Assembly: GCA_020433835.1 (NCBI GenBank)
Contig: JAGRBY010000404.1
Span: 1-6,612, forward strand
Length of the DNA: 6,612 nucleotides
From: Anaerolineae bacterium
GTDB lineage: Bacteria; Chloroflexota; Anaerolineae; 4572-78; J111
Direction: 5' to 3'
The translations under genes and the position numbers were made by a program. Below, one piece after another: positions 1 to 4,773 of the stretch. Numbering within the stretch: position 1 is the stretch's first letter; the number at the start of each line of letters is the position of its first letter. The notes below the pieces were generated by a model. It worked only from the letters and a program-made list of their open reading frames with translations. It had not been told where the DNA came from and did not search any database.

Positions 1-131
1 TTGGGGGCGATGACGCGCACGCGCGCTCCCACTTCAAGCAGCCCATCGATTTTTCGGGCAATCTCGTGGTTCGCTCCAATCAGCACGACAAGTCGATTAT
101 CTAAGACGAGATTTAGAGGATAGGTTTTCAT
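1..131 (-). CDS. Sirohaem synthesis dehydrogenase/ferrochelatase, N-terminal part (partial)
   Basis: Reading in from the window edge, 43 codons are visible from the ATG at 129-131. The N-terminus (MKTYPLNLVLDN, then LVVLIGANHEIARK, then GLLEVGARVRVIAP) fits the Rossmann fold that opens the CysG N-terminal / SirC / Met8 family. Members oxidise precorrin-2 to sirohydrochlorin with NAD, and some also insert iron to make sirohaem, the cofactor of sulfite reductase. The start is supported by GGGAG on the minus strand at 142-146, about 10 nt before ATG. One oddity is visible: the usual glycine-rich loop (GGG followed by xVAxRK) reads G-A-N-H-E-I-A-R-K, so two of three glycines are replaced. The gene lies 102 bp downstream of cysH on the same strand, which fits a shared role in sulfate assimilation. 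Only the start is present, so a fused methyltransferase domain, as in full CysG, cannot be excluded. Confidence 0.8.
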   Translation of the reverse strand, partial: MKTYPLNLVLDNRLVVLIGANHEIARKIDGLLEVGARVRVIAP

Positions 132-197
132 TTAAAGCAAACTCCCGTTTTCCAAATGACACTACTTCTTCTCAAAAATGAATTTCTTAAACTAATC

Positions 198-211
198 TGT
201 AAACGTTTACA
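198..211. promoter_or_regulatory. 14-bp perfect palindrome, LacI-family-like operator candidate
   Basis: TGTAAACGTTTACA is a perfect palindrome in the cysH to sirohaem-gene gap, 67 bp upstream of the sirohaem-gene ATG. Its form (TG, A/T-rich, central CG, CA) matches the general LacI/CcpA-type operator pattern. It shares the core GT-n-AACGTT-n-AC with the palindrome upstream of cysH. The arms abut with no loop, which favours a protein-binding site over a terminator. The cognate regulator is not in the window. Confidence 0.5.
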
Positions 212-233
212 AAACGTTAAAGCGATACGGTTC

Positions 234-986
234 CTATGCCAAATGAATACCGCACTCCGTTTTGGTTCTACCCTTCCAGCGACCCGACCGCTCATCAGCC
301 ACATTTGTGGTGGGCAGGGTGCAGTGGGTGCAGCCGATGCTGGCAAACCCTTGATCGTGAAGGGGGTTGTAAGGGATTTTGTGCTTGAGGATGTAACTCC
401 ACACCTGGCCGCGAGTCCAATTGGCCAGCGGGTTAAGTTTGACCAAATCATACTTCTTATCCCAGGTTACCAGCGGCATATTGGCTCGTGTTGGGGCTTG
501 ATCACGGCGTAAACCGGTGATCCAGGCATCGAGTTCGTGGAGGGCATCGCCTAACGGCACAACCTTGCGGAGATGGCAGCAGTGATCGGGCGATGATTCC
601 CATAGGGCAGGGCCGTAAGTTTTTGCTTGCGCTTGCGGCGTTAAATGCGAGCTGCGAACATCTAACTGAATGGGATAACGCTGTTGAACCTGTTCCATCA
701 AGGCACAGGTTTCATCAAAGAGAAAGTTGGTATCGATAGTAATAATGCGGATACCGGGTGATAGACGGGCCAGATGGTCTAAAATAACCATTCCGGACGG
801 ACCAAAGCTGGTTACTTGGGTAACTTTATCTCCAAAGGTGCAGAGTGACCACTCTAAGAAATCATCAAGCGAACGTGTTTCGAAATGATCGTTGAGTTGA
901 GCGAAGTCATACTGAACCGTGAACGGGGATGCGGTGCAAAAATTGATTTCTTCCTGGTGCATTACTAATTCCTCTGTTGCAATCAT
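234..986 (-). CDS. cysH: Assimilatory adenylyl-sulfate (APS) reductase, CysH family
   Basis: This 250-residue protein reduces activated sulfate to sulfite in the cytoplasm, using thioredoxin or glutaredoxin as electron donor. Residues 59-65 (TSFGPSG) form the PP-loop-like nucleotide site and residues 156-168 hold the conserved ITGLRRDQAPTRA segment. The adjacent pair Cys136-Cys137 and the Cys219-x-x-Cys222 pair are the four ligands of the 4Fe-4S cluster. In this family they mark use of APS rather than PAPS. The C-terminal ECGIHL carries the catalytic Cys245. Length is normal for the family. Two starts are possible: ATG at 984-986 with AAGGGG 8 nt upstream, or ATG at 960-962 (residue 9) with GAGG 8 nt upstream; I keep the longer form. 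The gene ends in TAG, with the sirohaem-synthesis gene following. The upstream leader holds a cysteine-codon ORF, a terminator and a palindromic site, suggesting control by cysteine supply. Confidence 0.93.
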   Translation of the reverse strand: MIATEELVMHQEEINFCTASPFTVQYDFAQLNDHFETRSLDDFLEWSLCTFGDKVTQVTSFGPSGMVILDHLARLSPGIRIITIDTNFLFDETCALMEQVQQRYPIQLDVRSSHLTPQAQAKTYGPALWESSPDHCCHLRKVVPLGDALHELDAWITGLRRDQAPTRANMPLVTWDKKYDLVKLNPLANWTRGQVWSYILKHKIPYNPLHDQGFASIGCTHCTLPTTNVADERSGRWKGRTKTECGIHLA

Positions 987-1036
987 TTTTTATACCCCTT
1001 TAATCAAGAATTTTTGGCAACAAAAAACCTACACAC

Positions 1037-1050
1037 GGTCAACGTTGACC
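1037..1050. promoter_or_regulatory. 14-bp perfect palindrome upstream of cysH
   Basis: GGTCAACGTTGACC is perfectly self-complementary and ends 50 bp before the longer cysH start. Aligned with the palindrome at 198-211 it shares GT, the central AACGTT, and AC at matching positions (10 of 14 bases), so the two are plausible sites for one dimeric regulator. As RNA it could form only a short 5-bp hairpin, and the following U run begins about 8 nt after the stem, so it is a poor terminator. Confidence 0.5.
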
Positions 1051-1242
1051 AGCGCTCTGTCGTTTATAAAGCGACTGTCTACCATAACTGTAAGTCGCTA
1101 CCCATTTGCCTTTATTCTTATAGAATATTCGGCATGTTTGGTGGCTAACCACAGTAAAACTGCTTAAAAACGCGAGACTACCAATCTCTACCGGTGTAGG
1201 TATTCTGATTCAGTTGATTAACTTCGTTGTATTACAACTGTT

Positions 1243-1329
1243 TCAGCGAGACGGATAGACTCGCCTGGTACAGTTACAATATAAGAGTGGTGCGTCGGAC
1301 GCACCTTTTAACTGCGTTTCTGAATTCAT
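1243..1329 (-). CDS. Possible second short leader ORF with Cys-Asn-Cys
   Basis: A 28-codon ORF begins with ATG (1327-1329) and stops with TGA (1243-1245). A GAGAG stretch 4-5 nt before ATG could serve as a weak ribosome binding site. The peptide contains YCNCTRR, that is, codons TGT AAC TGT. An RNA stem, GGTGCGT/ACGCACC (1289-1305), lies within it, so translation would melt this stem. Shortly after the Cys codons a GCGAG segment can pair either with CTCGC at the stop codon or with the later TCTCGC (about 1171-1176) just before a U5 run. This suggests a second cysteine-sensing leader peptide, but a 28-codon ORF can arise by chance and nothing else supports expression. Confidence 0.25.
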   Translation of the reverse strand: MNSETQLKGASDAPLLYCNCTRRVYPSR

Positions 1330-1361
1330 GTTTCTCTCAACTTTGATGCTTAATAGGTAAC

Positions 1362-1396
1362 AAAAAAGCCTGCCGGTATTGCTCTCGGCAGGCTTT
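1362..1396 (-). terminator. Strong intrinsic terminator, candidate attenuator
   Basis: On the minus strand AAAGCCTGCCG (1396 to 1386) pairs perfectly with CGGCAGGCTTT (1375 to 1365): an 11-bp, GC-rich stem with a 10-nt loop, running into six U residues (1367 to 1362). In the other direction the U run is broken (TTTGTGT), so it acts mainly on minus-strand transcripts. It lies 24 nt beyond the stop codon of the polycysteine ORF and 376 nt before cysH. It could be the attenuator of the cysH operon, the end of a small RNA of about 165 nt, or the distal terminator of the ATPase gene. Confidence 0.85.
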
Positions 1397-1398
1397 GT

Positions 1399-1418
1399 GT
1401 ACGTTTTAGAAAATGTAC
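1399..1418 (-). promoter_or_regulatory. Hairpin between leader ORF and terminator
   Basis: GTACATTTT (1418 to 1410) can pair with AAAACGTAC (1407 to 1399), with one G-U pair. It begins 2 nt after the leader stop codon and ends 2 nt before the terminator stem. Its distal arm can instead pair with GTACGTT (1431 to 1425) inside the ORF, so two exclusive structures are possible and a ribosome near the stop codon would influence the choice. Confidence 0.45.
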
Positions 1419-1420
1419 TA

Positions 1421-1525
1421 CTACAACGTACCCCACCAAGACGCAGGCAGACAGAGACAACAACACATACAGCTGCAGTTGGCGAGATTTATTTTGTTAG
1501 ACTTGGTGACCAATAAGTTTAACAT
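1421..1525 (-). CDS. Polycysteine leader peptide, putative, leaderless
   Basis: A 34-codon ORF runs from ATG (1523-1525) to TAG (1421-1423). The peptide reads MLNLLVTKSNKINLA, then NCSCMCCCLCLP, then ASWWGTL. Six cysteines fall within nine residues (17, 19, 21, 22, 23, 25), far beyond chance expectation. There is no ribosome binding site, but the predicted transcription start lies within about one base of the ATG, as for a leaderless mRNA. A hairpin and a strong terminator follow directly, and cysH lies downstream on the same strand. Leader peptides rich in the end-product amino acid typify transcription attenuation, and leaderless polycysteine ORFs acting as cysteine-responsive attenuators are known from mycobacteria. 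The inferred role is sensing of Cys-tRNA charging, with the peptide itself having no function. Alternatives are a metal-binding or ribosomally made small peptide, or chance. Confidence 0.55.
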   Translation of the reverse strand: MLNLLVTKSNKINLANCSCMCCCLCLPASWWGTL

Positions 1526-1532
1526 AGCTGCT

Positions 1533-1560
1533 AGTATATAAAATATTGTAGATAGTGCAA
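1533..1560 (-). promoter_or_regulatory. Sigma-70-like promoter of the polycysteine leader
   Basis: On the minus strand TTGCAC (1560 to 1555) and TATACT (1538 to 1533) are separated by 16 bp, a good match to the -35 and -10 consensus. Start of transcription would fall near 1526, immediately before the ATG of the polycysteine ORF. Confidence 0.55.
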
Positions 1561-1672
1561 ATTTTGGTTTGGTTTTTTGGATAGATTACAGGCTATTATA
1601 GCCGGTTGCGCTCAAGCTTGGCTCAATATTTTCTCAAACTACGATCTGCGTAAGTTAATTAATTCTCATTCC

Positions 1673-4402
1673 TTAGGAAACGACGGCAAACCAACGACGG
1701 ATCAGCTCAACTTGGAAGCGGTAGCCGCCATTGACCGGCTCGATCAACTCGCGGCGGGTGAGCAGACGCAGGCTGCGGTCGAGATTCTCGCAGCACACCT
1801 GCTCGGCCAGCCGCCCCCGTTCGACGAGCGCATTTTCACCAAGCGTGGCCATAAACCGAAGAATTGTCAGCCCATCTTTGTCGATCTGGTTGCGCTCGAT
1901 ATCGGCAAAAAAGAAACTGCCCCGATCGAGGGCCTCCACGACTACTTGCTCAACATCATCTAACCGCGCCAGGCGTCGAACGGACGGATCTTGCTCGTTT
2001 TTTAAGGCCACAATTTCATCACACAGAAGCTGCACCAGGAAAGGGTGGCCCCGGGTGAGGCTAAAAACGCGGCGGCAGGCATCCTCCTCGTAGCGCAGCG
2101 GAAAATCATTGACCGGACGCTCGATCAGGTGGATAGCTTCCTGTTCCGTCAAGTAGCTGATATGTACGACCTGCACGTTGATGAGGTAACTGGCCCACCG
2201 TTGAAATTCGTCTTGGGTTTGAGAACTGGTCAGCAAAACCTTAAATTTGGGACGATGCTGGATCAGGTGGCGCAGCATGCTCAGTAAATCGCGACCGTCG
2301 AGCCGTCCCCGGTCGATGGCGTTTTCCAACGCTTCAAACTCATCCAGGGTAACCAGAGCGGTGTGATCGCCTAGCGCTACTTCCACCTCATCTAGCCATT
2401 CGTCAAAATAGGTAAAAGGATCAACTTGTAACTGCTGACGGGATAATGGGGGGAAAATTAAATCGCGCTGGCTCTGGGCAGAGTTGCTCATGCCACGGGC
2501 GATGTTGTAAAAGAAGCCGGCATAGTCATTTGCCTGCGAGGCCGGCCCTTGCAAATCGACAAATAAAGGCACAATGGTTGTGGGCAGCAGCCGGCTGAGG
2601 TTATTGAGCAGCGATGTTTTGCCCATACGCCGTTGACCATACAGCAGCAGCGGCGGACGACGGCGATCGAGCAGCAGCTTTTCAATGCGGGTGCTGATGT
2701 TGGTACGGCCAACAAAAATCTCTTGTCTTTCAGTGAGGGGAATACCGATAACGTAGGGCGAGTCGATTTCCTGACGTGATTCTACCGTAGCTGTAAGCTG
2801 GCGAACGTGGGCGGCGATGATTTGCCGCCAACGAGCAGCAATCGAGCGAAAACGGAGCGCGTAGGGTTCGCTGCTGCGAATCAGTTCACGCAGCAAACCA
2901 TCGAGCCGATCCTCGATTGTACTGAGGGCCAAGCGTTGGTTATAGGCGCTGGCTTGCTCTAACGCCACGCCGACATCTTGGCTGATGCGGCTAAAACTGC
3001 GAAGCAGCGCACTGGCCGGCCCCGATAACTCACCGGCGGCTAAATAGGTGTGGGCTAAACTAATCGCTTCGACATCGGCGCACGCCTCCAGGCCGCGAGC
3101 ATCCAGTTCTATCTGGGTGGCCTGGGCAGCCCAACGCTGGCGGTTTGTCGCCAAATAATTCATTGCCGCCCAGCCTTCATAGGGATTACGATCCATGACA
3201 AGCAACATGTGGTCATCAAGACCGACCATATGGAGCGGCTGGTGCTCATCCCAAAAAGCAGAATGCCAACGCAAGCTACTTACGCCTTGGCCCTTGCTAC
3301 GCACATCGCGGCGATAGAGTAAAAAGTTCCACCCCAGAAAAATGGGATACAGGACAATCGGTCCCCAGATAGGGAAACTTAGACCGGCCACCAGGCTGGA
3401 TAAATGCGGCAAAACCAGTGAGCCAACATCGATATTGTAATCAACCCCGGCTCGTATAAGCCAGCCGGTACCGCAGCCCAAAGCACCAGCAGTGACTCCG
3501 CTCCATGGGCCGGCTAGATTTTGAACCATGATAAAGGTGGGGAGTATGAGCGCGTAGTACAGAATAATGTAGGCAACGATTTCATTATTGATAGCAAAAG
3601 CCAACCTTAGGGCCAGCATTACCAAGATGCCAACCGCAAAACCAATGCGGATACCGCGCCACCAGCCTACAACCCCCACAAGGATTAAGCCAACTAAGGC
3701 ACAAATAAGCGAGGGCCAAACCTGCCATTTGATAAGATAGCCCCCCCCAACCAGCATTATACCGGTCAGTATAATACCAATTGACACCGCAATAATTTGG
3801 CGAATCTGCGAAAATTCTTTATGGTGAACCAGGCTGCCGGAAACTCGACCTACCAGACCACCGGCCAAACCGATGAGCAGACCGAAACCAAGACTGAACA
3901 TCATCGCTTCTGGAGGGGCAACATCTCCCCCCTGCCCCAGTAACTCTTCTATTCGCTGAGCCAGGCCGGCGGTAACCAATCCACTGCCCAACCCAATAGC
4001 AATCACCGAAGCAGCGCTAACCGCTGTGCCTATCGTCACGCTGCTTACCAGGCCGGCCATCGCCCCCACCATAAAACTGACCACCATGCCAGAGACGATG
4101 TAGGTGGGTGTCGCTCCAAAAGCGACGCTGATAAGGCCGGTAAGTACACTGGCGATGATGGGCAAAATACCGTAGCACATTATCAATAATCGCTGCAAAC
4201 TGCGGTTGCGCCATTGGTGAACGGTAAGTTCAGTAAGCGTAAAGTTGGGCTGAAGTGTGGGATCGATCCGCCGGATGTGGTGCCGCCAGGCAGTGGGGTG
4301 AAAGTAGAGCCAAAACACAAGCTGAAAACTGCCTAACACGATGTTGGGATAGTTTTGGGGAGCATCGGTATAGATTTGTTCCAGTTTTTCAGCAGTTGCC
4401 AC
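1673..4402 (-). CDS. Polytopic membrane protein fused to STAND/AAA-type ATPase
   Basis: This 909-residue protein has two halves. Residues about 72-362 contain roughly nine or ten hydrophobic helices rich in Gly, Ala, Val and Ile. Residues about 380-545 are soluble and probably helical. Residues about 560-909 form a P-loop ATPase of the AAA_16/ATPase_2, STAND-like kind: FVGR at 563-566, Walker A GQRRMGKTS at 589-597, Walker B LVTLDE at 683-688, a sensor-like KVLLTSS at 721-727, the STAND-type GHPF at 785-788, then a winged-helix-like end (about 840-905). Such ATPases act as signal-driven switches, so a membrane-coupled sensor or scaffold is likely, but no ligand or partner is evident. Translation starts at GTG (4400-4402), with a perfect AGGAGG 5 nt upstream. 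A run of eight G residues interrupts the membrane region (codons 219-221). A MITE-like inverted repeat lies just upstream of the ribosome binding site. No clear terminator follows directly. Confidence 0.92.
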   Translation of the reverse strand: MATAEKLEQIYTDAPQNYPNIVLGSFQLVFWLYFHPTAWRHHIRRIDPTLQPNFTLTELTVHQWRNRSLQRLLIMCYGILPIIASVLTGLISVAFGATPTYIVSGMVVSFMVGAMAGLVSSVTIGTAVSAASVIAIGLGSGLVTAGLAQRIEELLGQGGDVAPPEAMMFSLGFGLLIGLAGGLVGRVSGSLVHHKEFSQIRQIIAVSIGIILTGIMLVGGGYLIKWQVWPSLICALVGLILVGVVGWWRGIRIGFAVGILVMLALRLAFAINNEIVAYIILYYALILPTFIMVQNLAGPWSGVTAGALGCGTGWLIRAGVDYNIDVGSLVLPHLSSLVAGLSFPIWGPIVLYPIFLGWNFLLYRRDVRSKGQGVSSLRWHSAFWDEHQPLHMVGLDDHMLLVMDRNPYEGWAAMNYLATNRQRWAAQATQIELDARGLEACADVEAISLAHTYLAAGELSGPASALLRSFSRISQDVGVALEQASAYNQRLALSTIEDRLDGLLRELIRSSEPYALRFRSIAARWRQIIAAHVRQLTATVESRQEIDSPYVIGIPLTERQEIFVGRTNISTRIEKLLLDRRRPPLLLYGQRRMGKTSLLNNLSRLLPTTIVPLFVDLQGPASQANDYAGFFYNIARGMSNSAQSQRDLIFPPLSRQQLQVDPFTYFDEWLDEVEVALGDHTALVTLDEFEALENAIDRGRLDGRDLLSMLRHLIQHRPKFKVLLTSSQTQDEFQRWASYLINVQVVHISYLTEQEAIHLIERPVNDFPLRYEEDACRRVFSLTRGHPFLVQLLCDEIVALKNEQDPSVRRLARLDDVEQVVVEALDRGSFFFADIERNQIDKDGLTILRFMATLGENALVERGRLAEQVCCENLDRSLRLLTRRELIEPVNGGYRFQVELIRRWFAVVS

Positions 4403-4425
4403 AAGCCCCTCCTTTAGAAGGCAGA

Positions 4426-4539
4426 ACTTACGCAGTTATAAAGGTGACAGTCACTTATTGGTAGACAATCGGCCTTGGATTAGCCCCAATAGGTCGATTT
4501 AGGGCGTCCAAGTGACTGTCACCTACCTTTTGCGTAAGT
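4426..4539. mobile_element. MITE-like element with imperfect terminal inverted repeats
   Basis: The left end (4426-4456) reads ACTTACGCA, seven bases, then AGGTGACAGTCACTT. The right end, reverse-complemented (4539-4510), reads ACTTACGCA, six bases, then the same AGGTGACAGTCACTT. The 30-31 bp ends thus share 24 identical bases in two blocks and enclose about 53 bp with no coding potential. The inner block is itself palindromic (GTGAC-A-GTCAC). The size and ends fit a non-autonomous element mobilised by an IS transposase in trans. I see no clear target-site duplication, so age and family stay open. It could instead be an intergenic repeat or a large regulatory hairpin, because it lies in the ATPase leader. 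Confidence 0.6.
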
Positions 4540-4676
4540 CTTGAAGATTAAGTTCACTATACCATAACTATACTCCGAAAGTTCGGTGAGCGAGGCAAAT
4601 TTTACTCCTATTACTCGGAGTAGTTGGGTGGATGATAGTTGGAATAAGGCATATTAATTAGTCTCTTATTCTTTTT

Positions 4677-4705
4677 TTGACGTAGCTAGCAGAGTATTTT
4701 ATAAT
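4677..4705 (+). promoter_or_regulatory. Near-consensus sigma-70 promoter for the IclR gene
   Basis: TTGACG (4677-4682) and TATAAT (4700-4705) are separated by exactly 17 bp, giving one mismatch from consensus in twelve bases. Transcription should begin near 4712, leaving a 5' leader of about 60 nt before the ATG at 4774. Confidence 0.75.
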
Positions 4706-4727
4706 GGAAGCAAGAATACGGGAACAC

Positions 4728-4746
4728 TGTTGCATAATACGCAACA
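4728..4746. promoter_or_regulatory. Dyad operator candidate for IclR autoregulation
   Basis: TGTTGC (4728-4733) and GCAACA (4741-4746) form a perfect 6-bp dyad around a 7-bp A/T-rich centre. GTTGC/GCAAC-type dyads are common among IclR-family sites. It lies about 16-34 bp downstream of the predicted transcription start, where a bound protein would act as a roadblock. Binding by the adjacent IclR protein is inference. Confidence 0.5.
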
Positions 4747-4773
4747 CTTCAATAATACCCAAAGCTCTCGTCA

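Larger units (their letters stand above)
987..1361 (-). other. Long structured leader upstream of cysH
   Basis: This 375-bp stretch has no conventional gene. On the cysH strand it holds, in order, a 28-codon ORF (1329 to 1243), a 7-bp stem flanking a short loop (1289-1305, inside that ORF), a weak hairpin at 1174-1188 followed three bases later by a U5 run (1166-1170), a GTGG/CCAC stem near 1140-1153, an AGCGACT/AGTCGCT stem (1070-1076 with 1093-1099) and the palindrome at 1037-1050. The ribosome binding site of cysH lies at about 995-1000. I found no T-box, SAM-riboswitch or other known riboswitch core, and no convincing promoter of its own, although one cannot be excluded. Confidence 0.5.
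4403..4773. other. Divergent intergenic region
   Basis: This 371-bp gap separates the minus-strand ATPase gene from the plus-strand iclR-type gene. It holds the ATPase ribosome binding site (4408-4413), the MITE-like element (4426-4539), an AT-rich part with several ACTCC/GGAGT dyads (for example TACTCCG at 4571-4577 with CGGAGTA at 4616-4622, and CCGAAAGTTCGG at 4574-4585), the iclR promoter (4677-4705) and a dyad (4728-4746). For the minus strand only weak promoter candidates are visible (two TATAGT boxes around 4550-4575, without good -35 partners). Confidence 0.7.

Noticed and set aside
156..512. Plus-strand ORF of 118 codons across the cysH end
   Set aside because: It is antisense to cysH, has no supported start and shows no family features.
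919..1167. Plus-strand ORF of 82 codons overlapping the cysH start
   Set aside because: It overlaps the well-supported cysH antisense, has no recognisable domain, and its composition looks like translated leader sequence.
1289..1305. GGTGCGT/ACGCACC hairpin as a plus-strand terminator
   Set aside because: It has only four U residues afterwards and no plus-strand gene upstream. It is better kept as a structural element within the minus-strand leader.
987..1560. T-box or SAM riboswitch controlling cysH
   Set aside because: I found no T-box sequence (the conserved AGGGTGG-type antiterminator motif) and no SAM-riboswitch core on the cysH strand. The Cys-codon ORF offers a simpler sensor.
1591..1603. 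GGCTATTATAGCC as terminator of the ATPase gene
   Set aside because: The stem has only 5 bp and no U run follows on the minus strand. The nearest real terminator on that strand is at 1362-1396.
1577..1963. Plus-strand ORF of 128 codons
   Set aside because: It is mostly antisense to the end of the ATPase gene, begins at a site with no ribosome binding site, and its sequence mirrors the other strand's codons.
4426..4539. Intrinsic terminator or CRISPR repeat pair in the divergent gap
   Set aside because: The repeats are inverted, not direct, and are separated by about 53 bp with no U run at either end. A MITE-like element fits better.
4730..4758. Second promoter TTGCAT-17 bp-TAATAC for the IclR gene
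   Set aside because: Only about half the bases match consensus in each box, and a near-perfect promoter lies 50 bp upstream. The TTGC is explained by the dyad.
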